Notes under the pieces: model-generated
The model's database searches: none
The model's input: only the letters and a program-made list of their open reading frames with translations
What the model was told of the DNA's origin: nothing
Program-made: the position numbers and the translations under genes
Part shown: one piece after another, positions 16,590 through 24,519 of the stretch
How positions within the stretch are numbered: position 1 is the stretch's first letter
Layout: every line of letters begins with the position of its first letter
Origin: an uncultured Pseudomonadota bacterium
GTDB lineage: Bacteria; Pseudomonadota; Alphaproteobacteria; RF32; CAG-239
Direction of reading: 5' to 3'
NCBI GenBank assembly: GCA_902761535.1
Contig: CACWKS010000001.1
Location: 1-64,000 of the forward strand
Length of the DNA stretch: 64,000 nucleotides

Positions 16590-16713
16590 TTGGGTTGAAT
16601 GGCGGATTTGAACCTACGAGAAAGTAGGTTCGACAAGGAGGAGCAGGCGAGACGGAAGTATCGCCGCACTTGCGACGACGCAGCGGCGAAGTGCAACGAG
16701 CCCATCCTGCCAC
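16590..16713 (+). repeat. Post-tRNA element with interrupted tRNA-Gln 3' half
   Basis: An inverted, degenerate tRNA tail (GGCGGATTTGAACCTACGA) is followed by the direct T-arm GTAGGTTCGA, then an insertion of 69 bp and the direct tail fragment ATCCTGCCACC. The insertion breaks the T-loop at the same place as in the tRNA-Pro element. It holds the hairpin core GGCGAGACGGAAGTATCGCC and paired blocks GCACTT/AAGTGC and CGCCGC/GCGGCG. Positions 16647-16713 recur almost exactly, inverted, at 24712-24779, marking the far end of the island. Confidence 0.85.
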
Positions 16714-16790
16714 CTAAAATCGACTAATCTTCGAACTAATTTTGATGAGTTTATTTAAGTATTAAGCTGTTGAGATAAGACGAAATTATC

Positions 16791-17831
16791 TTAAATCGAT
16801 TTATATCGGGATACAGCTGCCATAGCAAAAGATTTGTTGTGCAAGTTTTTTGTTGTTTTAGATACTTGTTCTTGCGTTTTTTTTATGCCAGTTTTATTTG
16901 CAATTTGGTCTTCAACATATTTTTGCATAGAATATGCGTGGACTTCTCCCGGCATTAATGAATATATATCACCGTATTCAGGCAAAGAAGGATTGACTTC
17001 TCTCCTCTCATAATCGACTGCTGCATATGCTTTACAATTAAATAATCTGCTGATCAAAGGATCCCCAAAATCTGTTTCTTGTTGTCTTTTATGCATAAAT
17101 TCGTGAAATACTACGGATACCCCCATATAATTATCGCTGCCCTCTAAGCGATCTGTATTAAAAAATATTTTTCCTCTAGCTTCGTAGGCTCCATCAACAT
17201 GAGCTTTTTCATCTAAATTATTTTCCTTTCTGTATTCGTCAGCTGTATAAAATCCTATTTCCAAAGAAGTCTTATAGACGTATTCTAGCACTTTTGCCGT
17301 TGCTTGTATGGTTGCTTTTTTATCATCTAAACTCAAATTCTGCCAATTTTTCATATTATCCTTTATTTGATGATCATGTACAACAAGAGCGACAAAACGA
17401 TCAGCTTGTTGTTCTTCTTTGTTCCAAAAATCTTTCGGCAGCTGAATACCACACAAAAGGGCTTTCAGTTTATCTGAATTTTTTGAACAAAAACCAGTGA
17501 GTTCCTCCCTTGTCAGCATTTTATGAAAAATTGTTTCCAAGTATTCAACTTTTTTCTCTAAAGAAAGTTTGCTGATTTCTTCCGTCGTCAGATTTGTAAA
17601 GTCGGCAATCTTTTTTTCGCGTAATTTTTTCTTGGCTTGAATTGCTGGCATACACTGCTTTGAAATCTCTATAAATTCAGACATTGATATATTTTCAAGA
17701 TGATTTCGTTTTATTATTTCAGAGATGATGCTTTCTCTTCCTTTGTAGGCAGCAAAACTAACCAAACCATTGTCTTGGTTACCGGTTATTTTGCTATATG
17801 AAATAAGATTTTCAAAATCTTCAATATTCAT
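16791..17831 (-). CDS. Unknown protein with HExxH zinc-peptidase motif
   Basis: I do not recognise the family of this 346-residue protein. The sequence VVFHEFMHKRQQE holds HEFMH (about residues 241-245), a gluzincin-type HExxH zinc motif, and MPGEVHAY about 50 residues later offers a third ligand Glu. A Tyr-rich segment (YAAVDYERREVNPSLPEYGD) lies between them. There is no signal peptide or membrane helix, so a cytosolic peptidase or a secreted effector/toxin are both possible. Codon and base use are AT-rich. It is the first gene of the tRNA-Gln island and faces the tRNA; no immunity or partner gene is obvious. The ATG at 17831 has a GAGGGTAAG site upstream. Confidence 0.65.
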   Translation of the reverse strand: MNIEDFENLISYSKITGNQDNGLVSFAAYKGRESIISEIIKRNHLENISMSEFIEISKQCMPAIQAKKKLREKKIADFTNLTTEEISKLSLEKKVEYLETIFHKMLTREELTGFCSKNSDKLKALLCGIQLPKDFWNKEEQQADRFVALVVHDHQIKDNMKNWQNLSLDDKKATIQATAKVLEYVYKTSLEIGFYTADEYRKENNLDEKAHVDGAYEARGKIFFNTDRLEGSDNYMGVSVVFHEFMHKRQQETDFGDPLISRLFNCKAYAAVDYERREVNPSLPEYGDIYSLMPGEVHAYSMQKYVEDQIANKTGIKKTQEQVSKTTKNLHNKSFAMAAVSRYKSI

Positions 17832-17910
17832 CTTACCCTCTTAAAAATGTCTTTACCTTGACTATACCACAATCAACATAAAAAAACAATTTATATTTTT
17901 TATCATTAGC

Positions 17911-18117
17911 TCGAGAACTGCAAGCTCACCCCAGCCACAGTTCAAAAATCGTCAGAAATGGCGATTTTTTCTTTTGTTTCCAAGGCTTTTGGCTAGTTCG
18001 AAAGTCAGATATGAAAAAAGCATAAAAAGGGGCAATCTTCGAACTTATTCTAGCAAGTTTCCTTAAAAATCAATGAGTTAAGTTTGAATATCATCCAATC
18101 ACCCATAGACGTTTTTA
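17911..18117 (+). repeat. Island repeat R1: tRNA-Gln tail, terminator and conserved block
   Basis: The order is TCGAGAACTGCAAGCT, the tRNA-Gln tail CACCCCAGCCA (17928-17938), a terminator hairpin AAAAATCGTC...GGCGATTTTTT (17945-17970), variable sequence, then CAATCTTCGAACTTATTC and AAGTTTCCTTAAAAATCAA with TGAGTTAAGTTTGAA. The whole unit of about 207 bp recurs as R2 at 19411-19617 and inverted as R4 at 24520-24716; R3 is a shortened copy. Confidence 0.85.
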
Positions 18118-18254
18118 ATAAATAAAATAAATTTGTCTTGCAATAAGAAGATAAGCGGCATAGACTTTTTATAAATATGAGGAGTTTATAATATACCTAT
18201 ATGCTATCAATTACCTAAAATAATAGCACAAAAACAAAATAAGAAATAGAGAAA

Positions 18255-19358
18255 ATGAAAATATTATCTAAACATAAAGATAGATTATCTAATTTTGAAT
18301 TGTTACGTATCTTTGCAATGTTTTTGATTGTATTACATCACTGTAATTTACATGGAGTTTTTTCTTATTGGTCAAACAATTCTTCTATGCTACATCATGT
18401 TAATAACATCATTTGTTTTTTATTATCTTCTTGTGGGCAGGTGGGGGTTTCTTTATTTATTCTGTTAACGGGATATTTTTCTTGTCAGCAGAATTTTAAA
18501 TTAAATAAATTATTAACTATCTATCTCAAAACATTATTTTTTTCAGTTTTAATTTTTTTGATATGGCTATTTATATTTCCTCAAAAAGCTGCTACGGCTT
18601 GGAGATATTCTTTATTTCCTCTTACTAATGATGCTTATTGGTTTATCACAACCTGGCTTCTTTTATATGCCTTTTCTCCATTGCTAAATGTTATATTAAA
18701 ATCAGCCTCGCCCAAAATGATTAAGAGCTATTTGATTTTAGGAACTGTTATATGGGTTTTGTTCCCTGTTCTAAATTTAAAAGGACTTAAATACTCTGAT
18801 TTGGTTTATTTTATGTACTTATATTTATTGGGAGCTTCTATTAAATTAAAAATTATTACTTTTTCCAAAAATTATATTACACTACTATTTTTAGCCGTAT
18901 TTTGTTTTATTCTTGCAATGATTACTACAGCAGTTTTATTTTGGAAAGATTCACTTTATCTATGGGAATTTTATAAATACGAAAGTCTAAATACCATTTA
19001 TACGTTATCTGTTTCTTTATATATCTTTTATTTGTTTAAAGATTTAAAAATTAACAGCCTTTTTATAAATCGAATATCCGCCTCTATGTTTGGGGTATAT
19101 CTATTACATGATAATCTGTTGGTTCGTCCTTTTTTATGGCATGAAATATTGCAAATAGATGCAAGCATGAATTCTGCGTTGTTTATTATAAGATCACTTG
19201 CCAATTCTTTAGGAGTTTTTGGGGTATGCATTATCACTGATAAAATGCTATCTCTTGTTTATAACCCTCTTATAAATTTCACAGAAAAACAATTATTAAA
19301 AATTAAATTTAAACAATTTTTGCGTGTATGTGCAGCAAAACTCAGAAAATATAACTAA
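18255..19358 (+). CDS. Acyltransferase family 3 membrane protein
   Basis: This 367-residue integral membrane protein has about ten helices and belongs to the acyltransferase-3 (OafA/WecH-type) family. The diagnostic N-terminus is SNFELLRIFAMFLIVLHHC, with the catalytic-type His in the LHH pair near residues 29-30; SCGQVGVSLFILLTGYFS follows near 59-76. Members O-acetylate or otherwise acylate surface polysaccharides and lipids. The base composition is lower in GC than the flanking core genes. It is a single-gene module between repeats R1 and R2, so the cargo probably alters surface glycans. Confidence 0.85.
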   Translation: MKILSKHKDRLSNFELLRIFAMFLIVLHHCNLHGVFSYWSNNSSMLHHVNNIICFLLSSCGQVGVSLFILLTGYFSCQQNFKLNKLLTIYLKTLFFSVLIFLIWLFIFPQKAATAWRYSLFPLTNDAYWFITTWLLLYAFSPLLNVILKSASPKMIKSYLILGTVIWVLFPVLNLKGLKYSDLVYFMYLYLLGASIKLKIITFSKNYITLLFLAVFCFILAMITTAVLFWKDSLYLWEFYKYESLNTIYTLSVSLYIFYLFKDLKINSLFINRISASMFGVYLLHDNLLVRPFLWHEILQIDASMNSALFIIRSLANSLGVFGVCIITDKMLSLVYNPLINFTEKQLLKIKFKQFLRVCAAKLRKYN

Positions 19359-19410
19359 CCTCATATCAGTCTGGTACTGCCATATTTTAGAGTGAAAATC
19401 AAGGTTTTTA

Positions 19411-19617
19411 TCTCGAAAACCGCAAGCTCACCCCAGCAAGAGTTCAAAAATCGTCAGAAATGGCGATTTTTTCTTTTATATACAAGCACTTAAACTAGTT
19501 CAAAAATTAGGCACCTAATAAGCCCTACCCGGACAATCTTCAAACTTTTTAGGATAAGTTTCCTTAAAAATCAATGAGTTAAGTTCGAACAATATCCTGT
19601 CACACATAGGCACTTTT
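19411..19617 (+). repeat. Island repeat R2
   Basis: A copy of R1 with TCTCGAAAACCGCAAGCT, tail CACCCCAGC, the terminator AAAAATCGTCAGAAATGGCG and the conserved block GTTTCCTTAAAAATCAATGA. It extends to CACACATAGGCACTTTTGTT, which R4 shares in inverted form. It terminates the acyltransferase gene and precedes the next module. Confidence 0.85.
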
Positions 19618-19698
19618 GTTAAAAAGAACTTTATTCTTGCATAGAAAAGATGAACATCATAAACTAATAAAATAAATCTACTATTTAGGTGAAAATAA

Positions 19699-20232
19699 AT
19701 GAAACTGTATCACTATGTTACTAAAGGAAATGATGTATTGCAAAAAGGACTATTGTCTTTTGCCAATAATCCAAATGCTGACTTGAGTTATTATTTTAAA
19801 CGCACCGGCGGTAAGACAACACATAAAGAAATCTGTGAATGGATGGAAAATTGCTACCTTGGTCGTAGTCGAGCCATTCGAGGTTTTTCTGAGCCAATTC
19901 AATGGACAGATCGTAGTATTCATTGCTTAAAAGATTTTATTGATAATGCTGATAAGTTTGAAATTGATATTTCTGCGTTGGATAATGATGGTTTGATTGA
20001 AGCCGTTTATGTCAGTCCATCGGTTTTGGATATACCGGGATTAAGAGAACAATGGGATTGTGATGAAGTATGGATAAAACTTAAAAAAGGTATTAACGAT
20101 ATAGATTATTCACCAATTGATTGGACTGTTTGTGATGATAAGCTTGGTCGACGCTTTGCCTATGTACGATACTATCTGATTGTAATTAAAGGCGGTATAA
20201 TTCCTCCAAAATATTTGAAAATTGTAAAGTGA
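19699..20232 (+). CDS. Hypothetical island protein
   Basis: This 177-residue protein has no family I can name. It begins MKLYHYVTKGNDVLQKGLLSF. A Tyr-His-Tyr start of this kind, followed by a Gly-Leu, is reminiscent of ADP-ribosyltransferase-like or RES-type folds (LYHYT...GL), but no catalytic triad can be confirmed. It has conserved-looking aromatic patches (GFSEPIQWTDRS, WDCDEVWIKLKKG) and no signal or membrane segment. AGGTGAAAATAA precedes the ATG. It is a single-gene module after R2. An enzyme or toxin-like role is speculation. Confidence 0.6.
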   Translation: MKLYHYVTKGNDVLQKGLLSFANNPNADLSYYFKRTGGKTTHKEICEWMENCYLGRSRAIRGFSEPIQWTDRSIHCLKDFIDNADKFEIDISALDNDGLIEAVYVSPSVLDIPGLREQWDCDEVWIKLKKGINDIDYSPIDWTVCDDKLGRRFAYVRYYLIVIKGGIIPPKYLKIVK

Positions 20233-20259
20233 TTTTGTTGATTATCAAAAAATAAAAGT

Positions 20260-20292
20260 TACATCAACCTCAACTTCCTAACACCAATAAGT
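20260..20292. repeat. Inverted repeat A (left copy)
   Basis: About 31 bp (ATCAACCTCAACTTCCTAAC...) occur again inverted at 22588-22619 with one mismatch. Together with the inner pair at 20808-20824 and 22552-22568 they form nested inverted repeats around the genes between. Confidence 0.8.
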
Positions 20293-20295
20293 TAA

Positions 20296-20737
20296 TTATT
20301 TGATATTCATTGTGCCGATGTTTCTTTCTAAAAGTTTCATACCCATATCATGAAATTCTTGATTGGCGCTAAAACAATAATCTTTCAAAATAACCGGACG
20401 AACCCCGATTTCGGCTATATCCATTGCGGTTTTATAAACGCAGGCATCCGTATCAAATCCGCAAATATGTATTTCTTCAAACTCTTTCATTTCCGGCAAA
20501 TACGAAGAATAACCGGTTTTAGTGTATATAATTGCATCATCCTTTGGTTTAAGCAAGTTCTTCATCGTCATAACCGGACCAATTCAATAAATTTAACAAT
20601 GGCGAATTTTTATTAGTAAACTTTGAAACATAAACCACATCATACTCATATTGTAATTTTTCAATATTTATTACTATTTCCGACTTAACAACAGCAGATT
20701 TTTGAACATCAATTATTAAAAGTGCCTTTTTCATCAT
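20296..20737 (-). pseudogene. Cysteine hydrolase (isochorismatase/nicotinamidase family), frameshifted
   Basis: Two overlapping minus-strand frames together encode one isochorismatase-like protein of about 147 residues. The first frame has the catalytic Asp in LLIIDVQ and runs to LLNWSGYDDEELA, then meets TAA. The second continues in another frame with LKPKDDAIIYTKTGYSSY and the catalytic Cys in GFDTDACVYKTA. Reading through needs a skip of one T at GCT-T-AAA, giving ELAKPKDD as expected for the family. It is probably a recent single-base insertion or a sequencing error; a programmed +1 shift at a TAA stop codon is less likely. The family hydrolyses nicotinamide, isochorismate or related amides. 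Confidence 0.7.
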
Positions 20738-20807
20738 TACCTCTTAAAACTTTTCAGCGTTGATATTATACAAACAAAATCTTTATATTTGTCAAACACT
20801 ATTTTCA

Positions 20808-20905
20808 TCTCGAAAACTGCAAGCTCACCCCAGCCAGAACAAATAAGTCACCTTTTGAGGCGGCTATTTTCTTTTGTTTTCAAGCCATTCGGCTGGTTAG
20901 AATTA
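20808..20905 (+). repeat. Island repeat R3 (shortened) and inverted repeat B left copy
   Basis: TCTCGAAAACTGCAAGCTCACCCCAGCC carries the tRNA-Gln tail (split here: TCTCGAAAACTGCAAGC then TCACCCCAGCC). A hairpin AAGTCACC-TTTTGA-GGCGGCT followed by TTTTCTTTTG serves as the terminator. The right part seen in R1 and R2 is missing. The first 17 bases recur inverted at 22552-22568. Confidence 0.75.
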
Positions 20906-20925
20906 GTTCTTCGTTTTTTTAATTG

Positions 20926-21111
20926 TTATGGATTACAAGCTTCTCTTAATTGACGTTTGTTTTTGAATATTGTTTTTAGAAAAAATAAAGGAAGGAAGAA
21001 TATTAAATCCATCACCACAACCATAATACCAAGAAGATTTTGTGAATATATCCCTTGCTTCCAGAAATGCACAATTTCGTCTTTCACTTGTTGTATGTAT
21101 TTTGCCCCCAA
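20926..21111 (-). CDS. Possible small membrane protein
   Basis: A 61-codon frame with one strong hydrophobic helix (LLGIMVVVMDLIFFLPLFFL) and a basic C-terminus (KNKRQLREACNP). The start would be TTG with only a weak ribosome site, so it may be spurious. It lies between repeat R3 and the divergent DUF378 gene. No family is recognised. Confidence 0.25.
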   Translation of the reverse strand: MGAKYIQQVKDEIVHFWKQGIYSQNLLGIMVVVMDLIFFLPLFFLKTIFKNKRQLREACNP

Positions 21112-21280
21112 ATTTTATAGTTTTGATTTTCTTAAATCGTTGCTGATTGAAGATTTGTTAAAGATCCGGCTGATTTGCGGTTAATAAGCTGAAAATATCG
21201 GTTGGAATTTAGCGAAAAAATTGTATTTTAGAGATGAAGGGCAAAGTTTTGATTGCCGTAAACTTACGAAAGGAAAAACT

Positions 21281-21451
21281 ATGTTAAATACTATTTGTTA
21301 TTGGTTGGTTGTTATCGGAGCTTTGAACTATGGTTTGATGGCTTTCGGTTATAATTTTTTGGAAAAATTGCCGGCAAATATCGGTCAAATCGTATCTTTA
21401 GCTGTTGCTGTAGCTGCAATTTTGGTAATTGTAGGAAATTTGAAAAAGTAA
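21281..21451 (+). CDS. DUF378 small membrane protein
   Basis: This 56-residue protein has two helices (about 4-25 and 33-53) and the family signature WLVVIGALNYGLMAFGYNF. DUF378 proteins are short, widespread, and of unknown function. ATG 21281 is preceded by AAAGGAAAAACT, a good ribosome site; the longer frame from 21221 has no good start. A terminator follows 23 bp after the stop codon, so it is a one-gene unit on the island. Confidence 0.85.
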   Translation: MLNTICYWLVVIGALNYGLMAFGYNFLEKLPANIGQIVSLAVAVAAILVIVGNLKK

Positions 21452-21474
21452 TTTGAAAAACAAATTTTGTTTTT

Positions 21475-21502
21475 GAAAGGCTCGACTTAATGTCGGGCTT
21501 TT
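21475..21502 (+). terminator. Terminator of the DUF378 gene
   Basis: The hairpin AGGCTCGAC-TTAAT-GTCGGGCTTTT (one G-T pair) follows the gene. Confidence 0.75.
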
Positions 21503-21583
21503 CGGTTTTTAGTAAAATGTTAAAGGTTTAGCGTTTATATTGTTACTTATCGGTCGGTAGCATAATATAAGTGGGGGAATAAT

Positions 21584-22504
21584 ATGAATTTGTTATCATC
21601 AGTTTATTATCAATATTTGAAAGAAAACTTATTACAATTAAATCCGGACTTTAAGAATATTGATATAGAAAAACGGACTTTTCCCGATGGTGAACATTAT
21701 TGGCGAATTGAAAACTCGCAAGACATCAGCGGCAAACCGGCGGTTTATGTTTGCGGTACAATAAATGATGAATCAATATTAGAGGCATATAATGTTGCTT
21801 GTACTTTGGTGCGTGAAAGTTGCTCGTCTTTGCATTTGGTTATTCCCTATTTCGGTTATTCGACAATGGAACGTGCTGTTCAGGCAGGTGAAATTGTAAC
21901 GGCTAAAAATATTGCGCAGTTGTTCAGCTCAATTCCGCCATCGGCAAACGGCAATTATATTTATATGGTTGATTTACATTCAATCAATATGCAATATTAC
22001 TTCGGAGAGAATGTTCATCCCATACATTTGACAACCGAGCCGCTTATTTATAAAATAATTTCCGATATACGCTCAAAGGAAGGGGAAGTAGTATTGGCAT
22101 CGGCTGATACAGGTTGTGCCAAATGGATTGAAAAAATGAGTGATCACATGGGAGTTGAAGCTGCGTTTATTGTTAAACAGCGTATTTCTGCTTCCGAAAC
22201 GGTAGTTAAAGCACTAAAAGCCAATGTTAAAGGAAAGAATATCATTATTTTTGATGATATGATTCGCTCCGGCGGAACTATTATAAATGCGGCCAAAGCC
22301 TATAAGGCTATGGGAGCCAAAGATGTTTTTGTAATCTGCGTGCATGGTATTTTGATTCACGGGGCAGTTGAAAAACTGAAAGACAGCGGGGTGATAAAAA
22401 AATTATATTGCACAAATACTCACCCGCATGCTCAAAATATTCACGATGATTTTGTTAAAGTGTGTGATGTATCTGACATAATACTGAAAGGGTTAAAGAT
22501 TTAA
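21584..22504 (+). CDS. PRPP synthetase-like protein
   Basis: This 306-residue protein of the ribose-phosphate pyrophosphokinase family has the N-terminal block TFPDGEHYWRIE (like Prs FxDGE), SCSSLHLVIPYFGYSTMER, a metal-binding-type region YMVDLHSINMQYYF near 127-140 and the PRPP loop IIIFDDMIRSGGTI near 221-234. The canonical Prs loop reads DDMIDTGGT and the ATP-binding flexible loop differs, so it may use a different nucleotide or substrate than housekeeping Prs. It lies near a nicotinamidase-like pseudogene, which could hint at NAD(P) or nucleotide salvage; that link is inference. The promoter region is AT-rich, and the ribosome site GTGGGGG is weak. Confidence 0.75.
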   Translation: MNLLSSVYYQYLKENLLQLNPDFKNIDIEKRTFPDGEHYWRIENSQDISGKPAVYVCGTINDESILEAYNVACTLVRESCSSLHLVIPYFGYSTMERAVQAGEIVTAKNIAQLFSSIPPSANGNYIYMVDLHSINMQYYFGENVHPIHLTTEPLIYKIISDIRSKEGEVVLASADTGCAKWIEKMSDHMGVEAAFIVKQRISASETVVKALKANVKGKNIIIFDDMIRSGGTIINAAKAYKAMGAKDVFVICVHGILIHGAVEKLKDSGVIKKLYCTNTHPHAQNIHDDFVKVCDVSDIILKGLKI

Positions 22505-22538
22505 GTCGGGTATAGGTTTTGAAGAGGGTTTTTGAATT

Positions 22539-22620
22539 GTGACCGAAGTGGGCTTGCAGTTTTCGAGATAAATTTTGCTTGTTTTTAACTTATGGGTGTT
22601 AGGAAGTTGAGGTTGATATA
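22539..22620 (-). repeat. Inverted copies of repeats B and A
   Basis: GTGACCGAAGTGGGCTTGCAGT begins with the GACCGAAG motif of the tRNA elements (quoted in part). Positions 22552-22568 are the exact inverse of 20808-20824, and 22588-22619 the inverse of 20260-20292. They close the nested inverted repeat. Confidence 0.8.
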
Positions 22621-22697
22621 AAAATCGATTATCGACTTGCTATTACAGATAAAAATTCCTAAATAAGTTAATGAACGTGATTAAAGGAATAATAAAG

Positions 22698-23522
22698 ATG
22701 TGTGATTGGATTTGTGCTGTAATTTATTATTTTCAGGATTTACTATTAAAGAGTTGGAATTGGTTTGATGCGCAAAAGGTTATTGCTATATTAGCAGGTT
22801 TATTTGCAATAAAGGAAGCTTGGTTTAGATGTTGGCATAAATTTTCTATATTGCCAATACCATATATAAGTGCTTCATCTGAATATGTTAGTGAAGCGGT
22901 TATATTTAACCTTAAGAATAAAAAAGAAATTATATGTGCTGTTTATGCAAAATTGAAAACGGGTGAGATTATATCTTTAGATATTGATAAAACTAAACAA
23001 CCGAGTGAAAGAATAATAAGTCCTAATAATCCTATTATAATGGGAGAATATCAGAGCCAAAAGGTATATATTCGTAGAGCTTCCTATTTTAAACAGCGCG
23101 TTGCACAAAAAGATGCTCCACTGTTTAACTATATTGATATACAAAATAAAATTTGCGGTTATTATATAGTGTTATCTAATGGAAAAATTTTGAAAGCTAA
23201 AGATTTAAAAGTATATAAAGATATATTTGAATTTGAAAATGGTCATACCATTATAGATAGACAAGTATGTTGTGGTACAGTTAAACTGAAAAATAAAATA
23301 ATTTCACGGTTCAGATTATACAATCAATTTGGTAGGATTGTTGCTATTTTTTCGGATGGTTCTTATGTTGATATGGAAAAAGAAAAAGTCTATTCAGAAG
23401 ATGGGATTAAAAAGTCGATATCTAAACAAGCAAAACTTTCAAAGGCTTGTATAATAGAATTAGATTCTAATATTAAAAATTTATTACAGACATTGAAGCA
23501 GAAGGAATTTCCTGAAAAGTAA
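22698..23522 (+). CDS. Hypothetical island protein with N-terminal membrane segment
   Basis: This 274-residue protein is not recognised. Residues 1-35 contain a hydrophobic, aromatic segment (ICAVIYYFQDLLL, VIAILAGLFAIKEAW) likely to associate with the membrane. The rest is beta-rich with repeated short motifs such as YYIVLSNGKIL, GRIVAIFSDGSYVDME and KEIICAVYAKLKTGEI, suggesting a repeated strand-turn unit of about 60-90 residues. ATG 22698 follows AAAGGA; the in-frame ATG at 22671 lacks a site. It is very AT-rich. The neighbouring gene also encodes a membrane protein of similar composition, so they may work together. Confidence 0.6.
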   Translation: MCDWICAVIYYFQDLLLKSWNWFDAQKVIAILAGLFAIKEAWFRCWHKFSILPIPYISASSEYVSEAVIFNLKNKKEIICAVYAKLKTGEIISLDIDKTKQPSERIISPNNPIIMGEYQSQKVYIRRASYFKQRVAQKDAPLFNYIDIQNKICGYYIVLSNGKILKAKDLKVYKDIFEFENGHTIIDRQVCCGTVKLKNKIISRFRLYNQFGRIVAIFSDGSYVDMEKEKVYSEDGIKKSISKQAKLSKACIIELDSNIKNLLQTLKQKEFPEK

Positions 23523-23706
23523 TGACGTAACTTTTATTCCTGAATAATAAAAGTCGTTTTTCTGCCCTACATAAGTAATTTTATGTTTTGTATAAGTTCA
23601 ACTAATGTGATTTGAACAAATATTACATTGTTTATTGATATTTTACTAATGATAATTTATTGTTATGGTATAATCTAATAGAGCGTTTAATTTCAAGGAA
23701 AGAAAA

Positions 23707-24510
23707 ATGGATTTTTTATTGGTAATAGTTTGTATTGGAATATTTTCGGCAATTATATATCTTGTTCCTTACTTATGGAATAAAATGAATAATAATATTT
23801 TTTCTTATTATTTTAAAACATTACTCAAAATAGCTTGTGTTATTGTTTTTGCTTATCTTTTACAAAATCGTATGCTGACAGAAATAGATAAAGAAATCTT
23901 AGTTTGCAATAAAAATGACAATATATGCACATATAGGACAATTATATATAATAACCAAATTGAAAAAGAAGTAACTACTTTCTCCCCACTGGATGTTGCT
24001 AAAATAGAAACTGAAATAACCTCAAAAACGATAAGAGGTAGACGTGGTCGTACAAGAGTTGATAAAGACTACATAATGAAATTACATATGAAAGCTGGTA
24101 ATATTCTCGTTTATCCCATAACTCCATCTGATTATACTGATTTAGAAAAAAGATTTATTCGTTTTTCATCATATATAAATGATAATAATCAAATTGATTA
24201 CAAAGATATAAAATATAATAAAATTGGTAATATTCTTAAATACATATATATATTTTCAATTTTCTTATCCTTATTAATATTAATAATAGATATCAGAGGT
24301 TGGAAAAAATTAGTATCATTAAACTATTATAATAATTCGATTATTAAAAGTAAGTTTCAAGAATTTCTTGAAAAAGGGGAAGCAATTATTTCTGCCGATG
24401 ATCTAGAAAAAGATTATGAACTTTATAAAAAATGGAAAGAAACCAATCCAGAAGAATGGAAAAAAGAGCAAGAAGAAATTGCTAAATTAGATAAGTTAAA
24501 CAAAAAATAG
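23707..24510 (+). CDS. Hypothetical island membrane protein
   Basis: This 267-residue protein is not recognised. It has two N-terminal helices (about 2-22 and 37-56), a loop domain (60-175) with a basic Arg/Gly patch (TIRGRRGRTRVDK), a third helix (about 181-200) and a charged, Lys/Glu-rich coiled C-terminus (KWKETNPEEWKKEQEEIAKL). The topology suggests a membrane protein with an exposed domain between helices. AAGGAAAGAAAA precedes the ATG. It is the last gene before the inverted repeat R4. The composition is AT-rich and unlike tolA next door, supporting transfer. Confidence 0.6.
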   Translation: MDFLLVIVCIGIFSAIIYLVPYLWNKMNNNIFSYYFKTLLKIACVIVFAYLLQNRMLTEIDKEILVCNKNDNICTYRTIIYNNQIEKEVTTFSPLDVAKIETEITSKTIRGRRGRTRVDKDYIMKLHMKAGNILVYPITPSDYTDLEKRFIRFSSYINDNNQIDYKDIKYNKIGNILKYIYIFSIFLSLLILIIDIRGWKKLVSLNYYNNSIIKSKFQEFLEKGEAIISADDLEKDYELYKKWKETNPEEWKKEQEEIAKLDKLNKK

Positions 24511-24519
24511 ATAAAGTTC

